A stretch of DNA of 64,000 nt, from NCBI RefSeq assembly GCF_004570865.1, contig NZ_SPQS01000014.1, positions 124,001 to 188,000 on the forward strand. The letters are read 5' to 3'. Shown here one piece after another: positions 19,075 through 26,783 of this stretch (position 1 is the first letter of the stretch; every line of letters begins with the position of its first letter). This DNA comes from Bradyrhizobium frederickii (GTDB taxonomy: Bacteria; Pseudomonadota; Alphaproteobacteria; Rhizobiales; Xanthobacteraceae). A program made the position numbers and the translations under genes. The notes under the pieces are model-generated. The model saw only the letters and a list, made by a program, of their open reading frames with translations, ran no database searches and was not told where the DNA came from.

Positions 19075-19488
19075 CTACATCCCGCCCATCTTGCAGACGA
19101 GCTTCCACTCCTCCGCCGTCACCGGCTGCACCGAGAGCCGCGAATATTTCACCAGCGCCATGTCGGCCAGCTTCTTTTCGGCCTTGATCGCAGCCATCGT
19201 CACCGGATTCTTCAAGGGCTTGTCGGCCTTGATATCGACGCAGACGAATTTGCCGGTCTTGTCGGTCGGATCGGGATAGGCCTCCTTGATGACCTCGGCA
19301 ATGCCGACGATCTCCTTGCCTTCGTTGGAATGATAATAGAACGCCTTGTCGCCTTTCTTCATGGCAACGAGGTTCTGGCGCGCGGTGTAGTTGCGCACAC
19401 CGGTCCAGGCCTCGCCCTTGGCGCCCTTCGCCACCTGCTGGTCCCAGGACCACACCGACGGTTCGGATTTCACCAGCCAGTACGCCAT
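19075..19488 (-). CDS. EVE domain-containing protein
   Basis: A 137-residue EVE (PUA-like) protein: MAYWLVKSEPSVWSWDQQ, then GVRNYTARQNLVAMKKGDKAFYYHS and GIAEVIKEAYPDPTD, all hallmarks shared with human THYN1. EVE domains bind modified bases in DNA or RNA, such as 5-methyl- or 5-hydroxymethylcytosine. The gpsA stop overlaps an upstream ATG at 19494 (ATGA), but GAGGA lies six bases before the ATG at 19488, so I prefer that start. It is co-transcribed with gpsA and translationally coupled to it. The biological role in this operon is not established. Confidence 0.92.
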   Translation of the reverse strand: MAYWLVKSEPSVWSWDQQVAKGAKGEAWTGVRNYTARQNLVAMKKGDKAFYYHSNEGKEIVGIAEVIKEAYPDPTDKTGKFVCVDIKADKPLKNPVTMAAIKAEKKLADMALVKYSRLSVQPVTAEEWKLVCKMGGM

Positions 19489-19490
19489 GT

Positions 19491-20471
19491 TCATTCCTCA
19501 GACTTGAAGGGGCGCGTCAGCAGCCCCGAAATCGCCGCGTCGATCGTGCTCCGGCCGCTCAGGATCGAGGCGACCGCTTCTGATACCGGCATCTCGATGT
19601 TTCGCGAAGCTGCGAGCTCGATCAGCACCGGCGCGGTGTACTCACCCTCGGCGAGCTTGCCGGCGGGCGGCTGCTCGCCGCGGCCGAGCGCGAGCCCGAG
19701 CGCGAAATTGCGCGATTGCGGACTCGCGCAGGTCAGGATGAGATCGCCGAGACCCGACAGGCCCGCGAGTGTCTCGCTGCGCGCGCCCAAGGCGCGGCCG
19801 AGGCGCGTCAGCTCGGCAAAGCCGCGCGTCGTCAGCGCCGCCTGGGCGGAGGCCCCGAGCTTGCGCCCGACCGCGATGCCGACCGCGATCGCCAGCACGT
19901 TCTTGGCGGCGCCGCCGATCTCGACGCCGCGGATGTCGGTGGAGTGATAGGGGCGGAATGTCGGCGAGCCCAGCGCCTGCACCAGGCCGCTCGCCAGCGC
20001 CTCGTCCCTTGCCGCCAGCGTCACCGCCGTCGGCAAGCCGCGCGCGACGTCGTCGGCAAAGCTCGGTCCCGACAGGATCGCCGGCTGCGCGTGCGGCGCG
20101 GCCTCCGCGATCACGTCGGTCATGAACTTGTGGGTGCCGTGCTCGATGCCCTTGGCGCAGGCGACGATCGGCAACGGCCTTGTCAGATGCGAGGCCAGCA
20201 TGTTGACCGCGCCGCGCAAATGCTGCGCCGGTGTTGCGATCAGCAACATGTCGGCGCGCGCGGTGAGCGCCAGATCGCTGGTCACGACGATCTCCGCCGC
20301 GATCCGCACGCCGGGCAGCCGCGGATTGTCGCGCGTCGATGCGATCCGCGCGGCATGTTCGGCATTGCGCGCCCACAGCGTCACGGCGCGCCCGGCCCGC
20401 GCCGCCACGGTCGCCAGCGCCGTGCCCCAGGCGCCCGCCCCGATCACCGCGACGGATTGGAACGTGGTCAT
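19491..20471 (-). CDS. gpsA: NAD(P)H-dependent glycerol-3-phosphate dehydrogenase
   Basis: A 326-residue cytosolic enzyme that reduces dihydroxyacetone phosphate to sn-glycerol-3-phosphate, the backbone for phospholipids. The Rossmann glycine loop is VAVIGAGAWGTALA, followed by LWARN. The catalytic and substrate segments are VEIGGAAKNVLAIAVG (catalytic Lys) and GLSGLGDLILTCASPQSRN. VACAKGIE and ILSGPSFADDVARGLPTAV are also typical. It lies downstream of tsaD with a palindromic repeat between them and overlaps the EVE gene. The tsaD-gpsA pairing is widespread in alphaproteobacteria. Confidence 0.96.
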   Translation of the reverse strand: MTTFQSVAVIGAGAWGTALATVAARAGRAVTLWARNAEHAARIASTRDNPRLPGVRIAAEIVVTSDLALTARADMLLIATPAQHLRGAVNMLASHLTRPLPIVACAKGIEHGTHKFMTDVIAEAAPHAQPAILSGPSFADDVARGLPTAVTLAARDEALASGLVQALGSPTFRPYHSTDIRGVEIGGAAKNVLAIAVGIAVGRKLGASAQAALTTRGFAELTRLGRALGARSETLAGLSGLGDLILTCASPQSRNFALGLALGRGEQPPAGKLAEGEYTAPVLIELAASRNIEMPVSEAVASILSGRSTIDAAISGLLTRPFKSEE

Positions 20472-20490
20472 GGCGCGATCCCCCTACCCC

Positions 20491-20621
20491 CTCGCCCCGC
20501 TTGCGGGGAGAGGGTCGGGGTGAGGGGGGCTCTCCGCTGGGACGGTGCCAGCGAGACTCGCGGAGAGTCCCCCTCACCCGCCGCGCTGCGCGCGTCGACC
20601 TCTCCCCGCAAGCGGGGCGAG
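20491..20621. repeat. Palindromic element with 22-bp perfect ends, copy 1
   Basis: The arms 20491-20512 (CTCGCCCCGCTTGCGGGGAG plus AG) and 20600-20621 are exact reverse complements, and an inner pair (CTCTCCGC / GCGGAGAG) is nested within. The same 22-bp ends recur at 40389-40517. It sits between tsaD and gpsA on the same strand, so it could modulate how much tsaD transcript reaches gpsA. Confidence 0.8.
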
Positions 20622-20653
20622 GTGAAGCGGGGCTTGTGGCGGCACCACGGCAT

Positions 20654-21745
20654 TCAATATCCCGCCCGGGTCTTGCCGTAGCCTGCCGGTGCCGTCGCGC
20701 TGGCGTCGAGCAGCCAGCGTGCCCGCGGCTGCGCGTCCATCGTGTCGGTCATGCCGAGTGCGAGGCGCTCGGCACCGGCCCAGGCGATCATCGCGCCGTT
20801 GTCGGTGCAGAGTGCGGGCGGCGGCATGATCAATTGTGTCCCGGCTTGCTGTGCGACGTCATCGAGGGCGCCGCGGATCGCCTGATTGGCGGCGACGCCG
20901 CCGGCCGCGACCAGCGCGCGCGGCGCGCCGAATTTTTCGCGGAACAGCCTGAGGCCAACGCTCAACCGGTCGGCCGTCGATTCGAGCACTGCAGCCTGAA
21001 AGCTCGCGCAGAGATCGCTGATGTCCTGCGGGGTGATCTCGGCGAGCCGGCTCGCCTCGGTGCGCACCGCCGTCTTCAATCCCGACAGCGAGAAATTCGC
21101 ATCGGGTCTGCCCTGCATCGGCCGCGGGAACGCAAAGCGCGTGGCGTCGCCGCTCGCCGCCGCGCGCTCGACCTGCGGGCCGCCGGGATAGGGCAGGCCC
21201 AGCATCTTCGCGACCTTGTCGAAGGCCTCGCCGATCGCATCGTCGACGGTGGTGCCGAGCCGCACATATTGGCCGACTCCGGTGACCGCGACGATCTGGG
21301 TATGGCCGCCGGAGGCAAGAAACAGGCAATAGGGAAACGCGATGCCATCGGTGAGGCGCGGCGTCAGCGCATGCGCCTCCAGATGGTTCACTGCGACCAG
21401 CGGCGTGTCGTGCACCATCGCGATCGCCTTGGCGGTGGTGAGCCCGACGATGACGCCGCCGATCAGGCCCGGCCCCGCGGCGGCCGCGACGCCACCGAGC
21501 TGGCCGAAGCCGATGCCGGCCTCGCGCATGGCGCGATCGACGATGCCGTCGAGCAGGTCGACATGGGCGCGGGCGGCGATCTCCGGCACCACGCCGCCGA
21601 AGCGGGCGTGCTCCTCGATCTGCGACCGCACGATGTTGGACAGGATCTTGCCGCTGCCGTCAGACGCGCGCTCGACCACGGCCGCGGCGGTCTCGTCGCA
21701 GGTGGTTTCGATGCCCAGCACCAGCATTGGCGAATTGTTATCCAA
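20654..21745 (-). CDS. tsaD: tRNA N6-threonylcarbamoyladenosine synthase subunit TsaD
   Basis: A 363-residue ASKHA-fold protein that transfers the threonylcarbamoyl group to A37 of tRNAs reading ANN codons, working with TsaB, TsaE and TsaC. LVLGIETTCDETAAAVV is the N-terminal phosphate loop and VNHLEAHALTPRL holds the two iron-binding His residues. GGHTQIVAV, FDKVAKMLGLPYPGGP and LVAAGGVAANQAIR complete the family motifs. The TTG at 21745 has AAGGG well spaced ahead; the ATG at 21727 would give the more usual MLVLGIE start but lacks a ribosome site. It is divergent from hemD. Confidence 0.95.
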   Translation of the reverse strand: MDNNSPMLVLGIETTCDETAAAVVERASDGSGKILSNIVRSQIEEHARFGGVVPEIAARAHVDLLDGIVDRAMREAGIGFGQLGGVAAAAGPGLIGGVIVGLTTAKAIAMVHDTPLVAVNHLEAHALTPRLTDGIAFPYCLFLASGGHTQIVAVTGVGQYVRLGTTVDDAIGEAFDKVAKMLGLPYPGGPQVERAAASGDATRFAFPRPMQGRPDANFSLSGLKTAVRTEASRLAEITPQDISDLCASFQAAVLESTADRLSVGLRLFREKFGAPRALVAAGGVAANQAIRGALDDVAQQAGTQLIMPPPALCTDNGAMIAWAGAERLALGMTDTMDAQPRARWLLDASATAPAGYGKTRAGY

Positions 21746-21879
21746 TTTGCGCCCTTGCGCTCATCCGTAAAGCAGAGTTCTGGTACGTCCGGTAGCATTC
21801 CGGGGCCAGATTGCGCAATCGTCACGAAGCAAGCCGTCCGGGTCGTGCGTCACCGCCACGTGGTTCGGGAACACCAGCG

Positions 21880-22626
21880 ATGTCCATTCTTGTCACACGG
21901 CCGCATCCCGACAATGAAGCGACGGCGGCAAGTCTGCGCGCGCGGGGCCATGCGGTGCTGCTTGCGCCGGCGCTCAAGTTCGAGCCGGTCGCCTTCCATG
22001 ACAAAGGTGAAGCGCGCTACGGTGCCGTCCTCGTCACGTCGGCCAATGCGATCCGTGCCGTCGCGCCGCAATTGCGCGACCTTGGTCTTCTGGAGCTGCC
22101 GTTGTTTGCGGTCGGCGAGCATACCGCCGCCGCGGCGTGCGACGCCGGCTTTACCCGGGTGATCGTCGCCGGTGGCGATGCCGCGTCCCTGCGCGACAAG
22201 GTGATGCAGGGCGCGCGCGACAAGGTGCTGAAGAAAAAGAGCACACTGCTGTATCTCGCGGGCGCGGATCTATCGCGTGACCTCGGCGCTGAGCTCGATG
22301 CGGAGGGTTTCTCCGTGGTCACGCAGACGACCTATCGCATGACGCCGGTCAAGCATCTGCCGCGCGAGGTCTGCGAGGGCTTTGCCGCCCACGGCGTCGA
22401 GGCGGTGCTGCACTACTCCCGGCGCAGCGCCCGGGCGTTCCTGGATGCGGCCAGGGACGAGGGCGTCGAAATCTCGGCGCTGGCGATACCGCAATGCTGT
22501 CTGTCCGAGGCGGTCGCGGGCGCGCTGCGCGAGGCCGGCGCGTCGCAGGTTCTGGTTGCCGCGACCCCGGACGAAAGTGCCTTATTTGCCACCTTGGAGC
22601 GTGCTTTGCGGACCCGTTTGGCGTAA
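21880..22626 (+). CDS. hemD: Uroporphyrinogen-III synthase
   Basis: A 248-residue two-domain enzyme that closes hydroxymethylbilane into uroporphyrinogen III, the branch point for heme, siroheme and cobalamin. The start MSILVTRPHPDNEATAASLR is typical. FAVGEHTAAAACDAGF holds the conserved region around the linker, and VLHYSRRSARAFLDA together with CLSEAVAGALREAGASQVLVAATPD forms the second domain. The family is poorly conserved, so context counts: it is followed by mitofilin-like and hemY-like genes, as in many alphaproteobacteria. hemC, often just upstream, is absent from the 134-bp gap before tsaD. Confidence 0.9.
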   Translation: MSILVTRPHPDNEATAASLRARGHAVLLAPALKFEPVAFHDKGEARYGAVLVTSANAIRAVAPQLRDLGLLELPLFAVGEHTAAAACDAGFTRVIVAGGDAASLRDKVMQGARDKVLKKKSTLLYLAGADLSRDLGAELDAEGFSVVTQTTYRMTPVKHLPREVCEGFAAHGVEAVLHYSRRSARAFLDAARDEGVEISALAIPQCCLSEAVAGALREAGASQVLVAATPDESALFATLERALRTRLA

Positions 22627-22690
22627 GAGGTCGGGCCGAATCCGACGCAATCTAGTTCACCTTGATATGGAAGTGTGAGGAACCGTCACG

Positions 22691-23899
22691 ATGGCCGACG
22701 ACAAGCCTGAAGACGCAGGATTGGCGCCCGACAGCGGACGTGCCAAGCGCACTCCGCCGACTATTGATCTTGAAGCCACCGAAGTCGCGACCCAGCCGCA
22801 GGAAACGGCGGTCGAGCCCGAGGCCCCGCCCGCGCCGGAGCACGCTGCGCCTGAACAGGCAGAATCCGGCAAGGCCGACGCAGAGCCGGAGCGTATCGAA
22901 GCGCAGGCTCCGGCGTCGTCGATTTCGCCCTGGGCCATTGCGCCGTTCTCCGGCGCTGTTGCAGCTGCAATCGTGATCGCGGTCGGCTGGATGCTGGGCT
23001 GGCCTGCGGTGCAGGCGCCGCCTGCCGCACCGCAAGTCACCAGCGCGACGGTCGATGCGCTGAGCGGGCGCGTCAGCGCGGTCGAGGCCAAGGCCGGCAA
23101 GCCCGGCGCCGATCCGGCGATGGCGGCGCGAATCGACGCGATCGAGAAATCGATCGGCAGCCTGCGCGGCGACATCGCCAATCTGCGCACGCAGTCCGAC
23201 AAGACAGCGGCTGCACTGAACGACGTGAAGTCCGCGCCAGGTGCTGCCGCGCCCGATCTTTCCGCGCTCAGCGATCGCATCGCGCAGCTCGAACGCGCCA
23301 GCAGGGCCGAACGGGCCGAGCTCGCGCAGCAGGGCGAGAAGATCGCCGATGCAAAGGCGAAGGACGACAAGCCGCTGCGCAACGTGGTGGCGGCCGCTTT
23401 GCTCGACGTCGCTGTTCGCCATGGCGATCCCTATCAACAGCAATTGGCCGCGGCGCGGTCGCTGGCAGCCAGGCCCGACACGCTGAAGCCGCTCGACACG
23501 TTTGCATCGTCGGGCATCCCGACGCCGGTCGCGCTGAGCCGCGAATTGCTCACCATCGTGCCGAAACTGTCGCCGCCGGCGGAAGCTCCGGCCGCGAGTG
23601 CCGGCATCGTCGAGCGTCTTCAGGCCGGCGCGTCGAAACTCGTCCGCATCGAGCGCACCGACGGGGTCGGCAACGACCGCGGCGCGATCGTCGCGCGGGT
23701 GACGGCCGCGGCGCTGCGCAACGATTTCGTGGAAGCGCGGCGCGAGCTCAAGACGCTGCCGGAGGCCGATCGCACCGCGGCACAGGCCTGGCTCGACAAG
23801 GCCGATGCACGCGACGCCGCGCTCGCGGCTTCACGCAAATTTGCCGACGATGCGATGGCGGATCTCGCCAAATCTGATCCGGCCAAGCCTGCTCAATAA
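22691..23899 (+). CDS. mic60: Alphaproteobacterial mitofilin (Mic60) homologue
   Basis: A 402-residue bitopic membrane protein: about 80 acidic, Pro/Ala-rich cytoplasmic residues, one transmembrane helix at about 82-104, a periplasmic coiled-coil (VDALSGRVSAVEAK; RIAQLERASRAERAELA), and a C-terminal helical domain (RIERTDGVGNDRGAIVARVTAAALRNDF). This matches the mitofilin domain that alphaproteobacteria encode between hemD and hemY. In mitochondria Mic60 shapes cristae junctions, and bacterial Mic60 has been linked to intracytoplasmic membranes and envelope contact. Its tie to heme synthesis is still unclear. It was formerly annotated as HemX-like or COG4223. Confidence 0.88.
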   Translation: MADDKPEDAGLAPDSGRAKRTPPTIDLEATEVATQPQETAVEPEAPPAPEHAAPEQAESGKADAEPERIEAQAPASSISPWAIAPFSGAVAAAIVIAVGWMLGWPAVQAPPAAPQVTSATVDALSGRVSAVEAKAGKPGADPAMAARIDAIEKSIGSLRGDIANLRTQSDKTAAALNDVKSAPGAAAPDLSALSDRIAQLERASRAERAELAQQGEKIADAKAKDDKPLRNVVAAALLDVAVRHGDPYQQQLAAARSLAARPDTLKPLDTFASSGIPTPVALSRELLTIVPKLSPPAEAPAASAGIVERLQAGASKLVRIERTDGVGNDRGAIVARVTAAALRNDFVEARRELKTLPEADRTAAQAWLDKADARDAALAASRKFADDAMADLAKSDPAKPAQ

Positions 23900-23935
23900 C
23901 GTTCGCGCAACAATCGGCGCGTAATAGGGATCGTC

Positions 23936-25708
23936 ATGCTTCGCATCGTCCTCTTTCTCGTCCTGATCGCGCTGGCGGCGGCCGGCGCGGCCTGGGTTGC
24001 CGACCAGCCGGGCGATCTCATCCTGACCGCAGGTAGTTTCCGGATCTCGACGACGCTTCCCAGATTCGTGTTCCTGCTCGGCCTCTTTGCGGCGGCTGTC
24101 GTGCTGGTCTGGAGCATTTTGACGATGGTCTGGCGCACGCCGAAGCGCCTGCGGCGCCGCCGCCACGACAAGCGCCACGCAAAGGGCCGCCACGCCATCA
24201 CTCACGGCCTGCTCGCGATCGGTCATGGCGACACCGCGCTCGCCCGCCGTCATGCCGAGGCGGCGCGGCGGCATGCGCCGAACGATCCGCTCGCGCTGCT
24301 CCTGCACGCGCAGTCGGCACAGCTCGAAGGCAACCGCGACGAGGCGCAGCGCGTCTTCCGCGTCATGGCCGAGCGCGAGGACACGCGCCTGCTCGGCCTG
24401 CGCGGCCTGTTCATCGAGGCGCAGCGCGCCGACGATGCAGTCGGCGCGGTGATGATCGCCGAGGAAGCGATCAAGCTGTCGCCGTCCTCGACCTGGGCAT
24501 CGCATGCGGTGCTCGGCTTCCGTTGCGCGCGCGGCGACTGGAGTGGGGCACTCGCGATCCTCGACTCGAATCTGCGCGCGGGGCAGATCGATAAGCAGAC
24601 CTATCGCCGGCAGCGCGGCGTCCTGCTCACCGCGCGCGCGCTGGAGCTGGAAACCATGGACCGCGACGTCGCGCGCGAGAGCGTGATGGAGGCGATCAAG
24701 CTCGCGCCGACCCTGGTGCCGGCCGCGGTGCTCGCCGCGAAATTCGAGAGCGAGGCGCATCAGGTGCGCCGCGCCATGAAGCTGGTGGAAGCCGCCTGGC
24801 TCGCCAATCCGCATCCCGATCTCGCGGACGCCTATGCGCATGTGAAGCTCGGGGATACCGCATGGCACCGCTTGCAGCGGGTCGAGACCCTCGCCGCGAA
24901 GACGCCAGCCGACAAGCCCGGTCATTTCGAAGGGCAGCTCGCGATCGCCCGCGCTGCGATAGATGCTTCGGAGTTCGCCCGCGCGCGCGAGGTGCTCGCG
25001 CCTTATCTCAAGGATCCGACCCAGCGCGTCGCGCTGCTGATGGCCGAGATCGAGCGCGCCGAGCATGGCGATAGCGGCCGCGCCCGCGCCTGGACCTTGC
25101 GCGCGGTGCGCGCCCGTCACGATCCGGCCTGGACCGCGGACGGTTACGTCAGCGACCGTTGGCGCCCGGTCTCCCCGGTCACCGGCCGCCTCGATGCGTT
25201 CCAGTGGCAGACACCGGTCGCGAGCCTGCCCTCGGACAGGGGCACCACGATCGAATCTTCGGCCTTCGAGGAAGCCATGCTGGCGGCGCCGCCGCCGAAG
25301 CGCGTGACGGTGGCGGTCAGCGAAGCCCCGGCGGAACCGCTGGTGACGGTCCCCGCTCCAGCGCTGGCCGCGCAGGACAATTCGCCCCCCGAGACCAAGG
25401 AAGTCGACAAAGAAACCATCAAGGAAACGATGAAGGACGAGCCGGCGGTCACGCCCGCCGAACCGGTCCAGGCGGCTCCCGAGCCCGCCGAATCATCGCC
25501 GCTGGCGGCCACACCGGTGTTCCGGACCCGCGCCGACCTCGGCAAACCCGCTCCAGCGCCGATTCCGGCGGTCATCCCCCTCGTCCGGGCCCCCGACGAC
25601 CCCGGGATCGACGACGAGGGGCCGAGCGATGAATTCACGGAACAAATCGGCACACCCAAGGCCCAGGCGGGGGGCTGGCGCGGGTTCTGGTCGCGCTGGG
25701 GCGCGTGA
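23936..25708 (+). CDS. hemY: HemY-like TPR membrane protein
   Basis: A 590-residue protein with two N-terminal membrane helices (about 1-21 and 43-66) forming the HemY_N domain; DQPGDLILTAGSFRISTTLP is typical. A long helical TPR-like region of about residues 80-400 follows (HAITHGLLAIGHGDTALARRHAEAARR). A disordered Pro/Ala/Glu-rich C-terminal tail of some 150 residues ends GWRGFWSRWGA. HemY proteins of Gram-negatives are tied to late heme steps by gene context and are distinct from Bacillus HemY, an enzyme. It is last in the hemD, mitofilin, hemY operon, 36 bases after the mitofilin. Confidence 0.9.
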   Translation: MLRIVLFLVLIALAAAGAAWVADQPGDLILTAGSFRISTTLPRFVFLLGLFAAAVVLVWSILTMVWRTPKRLRRRRHDKRHAKGRHAITHGLLAIGHGDTALARRHAEAARRHAPNDPLALLLHAQSAQLEGNRDEAQRVFRVMAEREDTRLLGLRGLFIEAQRADDAVGAVMIAEEAIKLSPSSTWASHAVLGFRCARGDWSGALAILDSNLRAGQIDKQTYRRQRGVLLTARALELETMDRDVARESVMEAIKLAPTLVPAAVLAAKFESEAHQVRRAMKLVEAAWLANPHPDLADAYAHVKLGDTAWHRLQRVETLAAKTPADKPGHFEGQLAIARAAIDASEFARAREVLAPYLKDPTQRVALLMAEIERAEHGDSGRARAWTLRAVRARHDPAWTADGYVSDRWRPVSPVTGRLDAFQWQTPVASLPSDRGTTIESSAFEEAMLAAPPPKRVTVAVSEAPAEPLVTVPAPALAAQDNSPPETKEVDKETIKETMKDEPAVTPAEPVQAAPEPAESSPLAATPVFRTRADLGKPAPAPIPAVIPLVRAPDDPGIDDEGPSDEFTEQIGTPKAQAGGWRGFWSRWGA

Positions 25709-25808
25709 GCCGCAATTCGAAGCCGGCTTGTCCTTGCCAATTCGGGCCATGCCCGATATCAGGAGCGCGCGTATCGGGGCCGGCATCGCCCAGGCCCCGG
25801 CAGGGTTC

Positions 25809-25884
25809 GCCGCAATAGCTCAGTCGGTAGAGCACGTCATTCGTAATGACGGGGTCGGGGGTTCGAATCCCTCTTGCGGCACCA
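25809..25884 (+). tRNA. tRNA-Thr (anticodon CGU)
   Basis: A complete cloverleaf. Acceptor GCCGCAA pairs with TTGCGGC, the D-arm is GCTC...GAGC, the anticodon stem CGTCA/TGACG encloses TTCGTAA (anticodon CGT), the variable loop is GGGTC, and the T-arm is GGGGG-TTCGAAT-CCCTC. The A discriminator and an encoded CCA end at 25884. It decodes ACG. The sequence just after it is an insertion scar. Confidence 0.97.
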
Positions 25885-26253
25885 GCGCCTGACTGTCCAA
25901 CCCGGACACATAGGTAGCGAAACGTACCTGAGACATGGGTGACAACCTCGTGCCGATCGGGGTGTCGAGAGGTTTCAAAGCTTTCACTCCAAGTGTTTTC
26001 ACTCCAGGTCGATCGCGTTTGCGGCTCTGGTGCGGTGGGCTCGGCGACGATCCGTCGCTCGCATGGACGCGGAAAAGGGCGTGCGCCTGCTCGACAACAT
26101 GAGTTTTCCGGACGTGACGCTGCGGGTCTATTGGCGCGGGTGTTGACCGCGGCCGGCCGGTTCGAAATTGTCCGCGTTTATGTGAGGCCAATCACTTAAC
26201 CCCGAGCACATTGCCCGTAATGTCCCGGTCACGCCAACACGGGGAGACTTCAC
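25885..26253. mobile_element. Degenerate insertion scar downstream of tRNA-Thr
   Basis: Between 25894 and 25945 the segments GGACACATAGGTAGCGAAAC and GAGACATGGGTGACAA resemble the terminal sequences of rhizobial IS481-type elements, in inverse order to a left end. The remainder has no intact gene, although TTCACTCCA is directly repeated near 25984-26008. The position, directly behind a tRNA gene, fits old integration of mobile DNA. I see no transposase or integrase fragment that I can name. Confidence 0.4.
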
Positions 26254-26646
26254 ATGCGCAAGATCATTCTGGTTGCCGCCATGGTCCTGAGTGCCGGATC
26301 TGCCCAGGCCGATGGCTCCCGCAGCCTGTCGCTGTCTGCGGCGGGCGCTCAGAGTCCCGCTCCGCTGACCGCGCCGACCAGCACCACGGCGCAGGCGAGC
26401 GAAGCTGCGCCGGCCGCCGAGGCGCCGAAATATTCCGATCGTCCGCCGGCCGTGACGCTGTCCGCGCCGCCGGCCACGACAGCCGCACCTGCGGCTGCCG
26501 CGCCTGCGACCACCACCGCGGCGCCGGTCGCGACCGCCAAGCCCGCCATCAGGAAAACCGCAGGGGCGGACAAGCCGAAGCCCAAGCGCAGCTGGACCGA
26601 GCGCCGCATCATCAGCGAGCTGCACCGCCACGGCATCTATTGGTAA
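26254..26646 (+). CDS. Small secreted Ala/Pro/Thr-rich protein, unknown function
   Basis: A 130-residue protein with a signal peptide (MRKIILVAAMVLSAGSAQAD) and a long low-complexity Ala/Pro/Thr middle (ATTAAPAAAAPATTTAAPVA). The short basic C-terminus, KPKRSWTERRIISELHRHGI then YW, is probably the functional part. A GGGGAGA ribosome site lies a few bases ahead of the ATG. The middle looks like a periplasmic or wall-spanning linker. I do not recognise the family beyond similar rhizobial hypothetical proteins. It is followed by a palindromic repeat and a convergent deacetylase gene. Confidence 0.8.
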   Translation: MRKIILVAAMVLSAGSAQADGSRSLSLSAAGAQSPAPLTAPTSTTAQASEAAPAAEAPKYSDRPPAVTLSAPPATTAAPAAAAPATTTAAPVATAKPAIRKTAGADKPKPKRSWTERRIISELHRHGIYW

Positions 26647-26672
26647 GCCGCAGACCTTTACCCAATCTCGCC

Positions 26673-26755
26673 GTCATGCCCGGGCTTGGCCCGGGCATCC
26701 ACGTCTTCGCCCCTGATCCAAGAACGTGGATGGCCGGGACGGGCCCGGCCATGAC
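26673..26755. repeat. Palindromic repeat of the GTCATGCCCGGG family, copy 1
   Basis: The left end GTCATGCCCGGGCTTGGCCC and a right end GGGCCCGGCCATGAC are mutually complementary, and CCACGTC/ACGTGG forms an inner stem. A second copy is at 62420-62503. It lies between convergent genes and is likely to act as a transcription stop. Confidence 0.75.
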
Positions 26756-26783
26756 GCAAGAGTTTGACTTTGACCAATCGCGC

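Noticed and set aside
20472..20653. Possible riboswitch ahead of gpsA
   Set aside because: The structure is a palindromic mobile repeat with a second copy at 40389, not a known metabolite-binding fold.
25820..26191. A minus-strand open frame ending EGFEPPTPSLRMTCSTD
   Set aside because: This is the familiar spurious reading through the antisense of a tRNA gene (T-arm read as GFEPP); not a protein.
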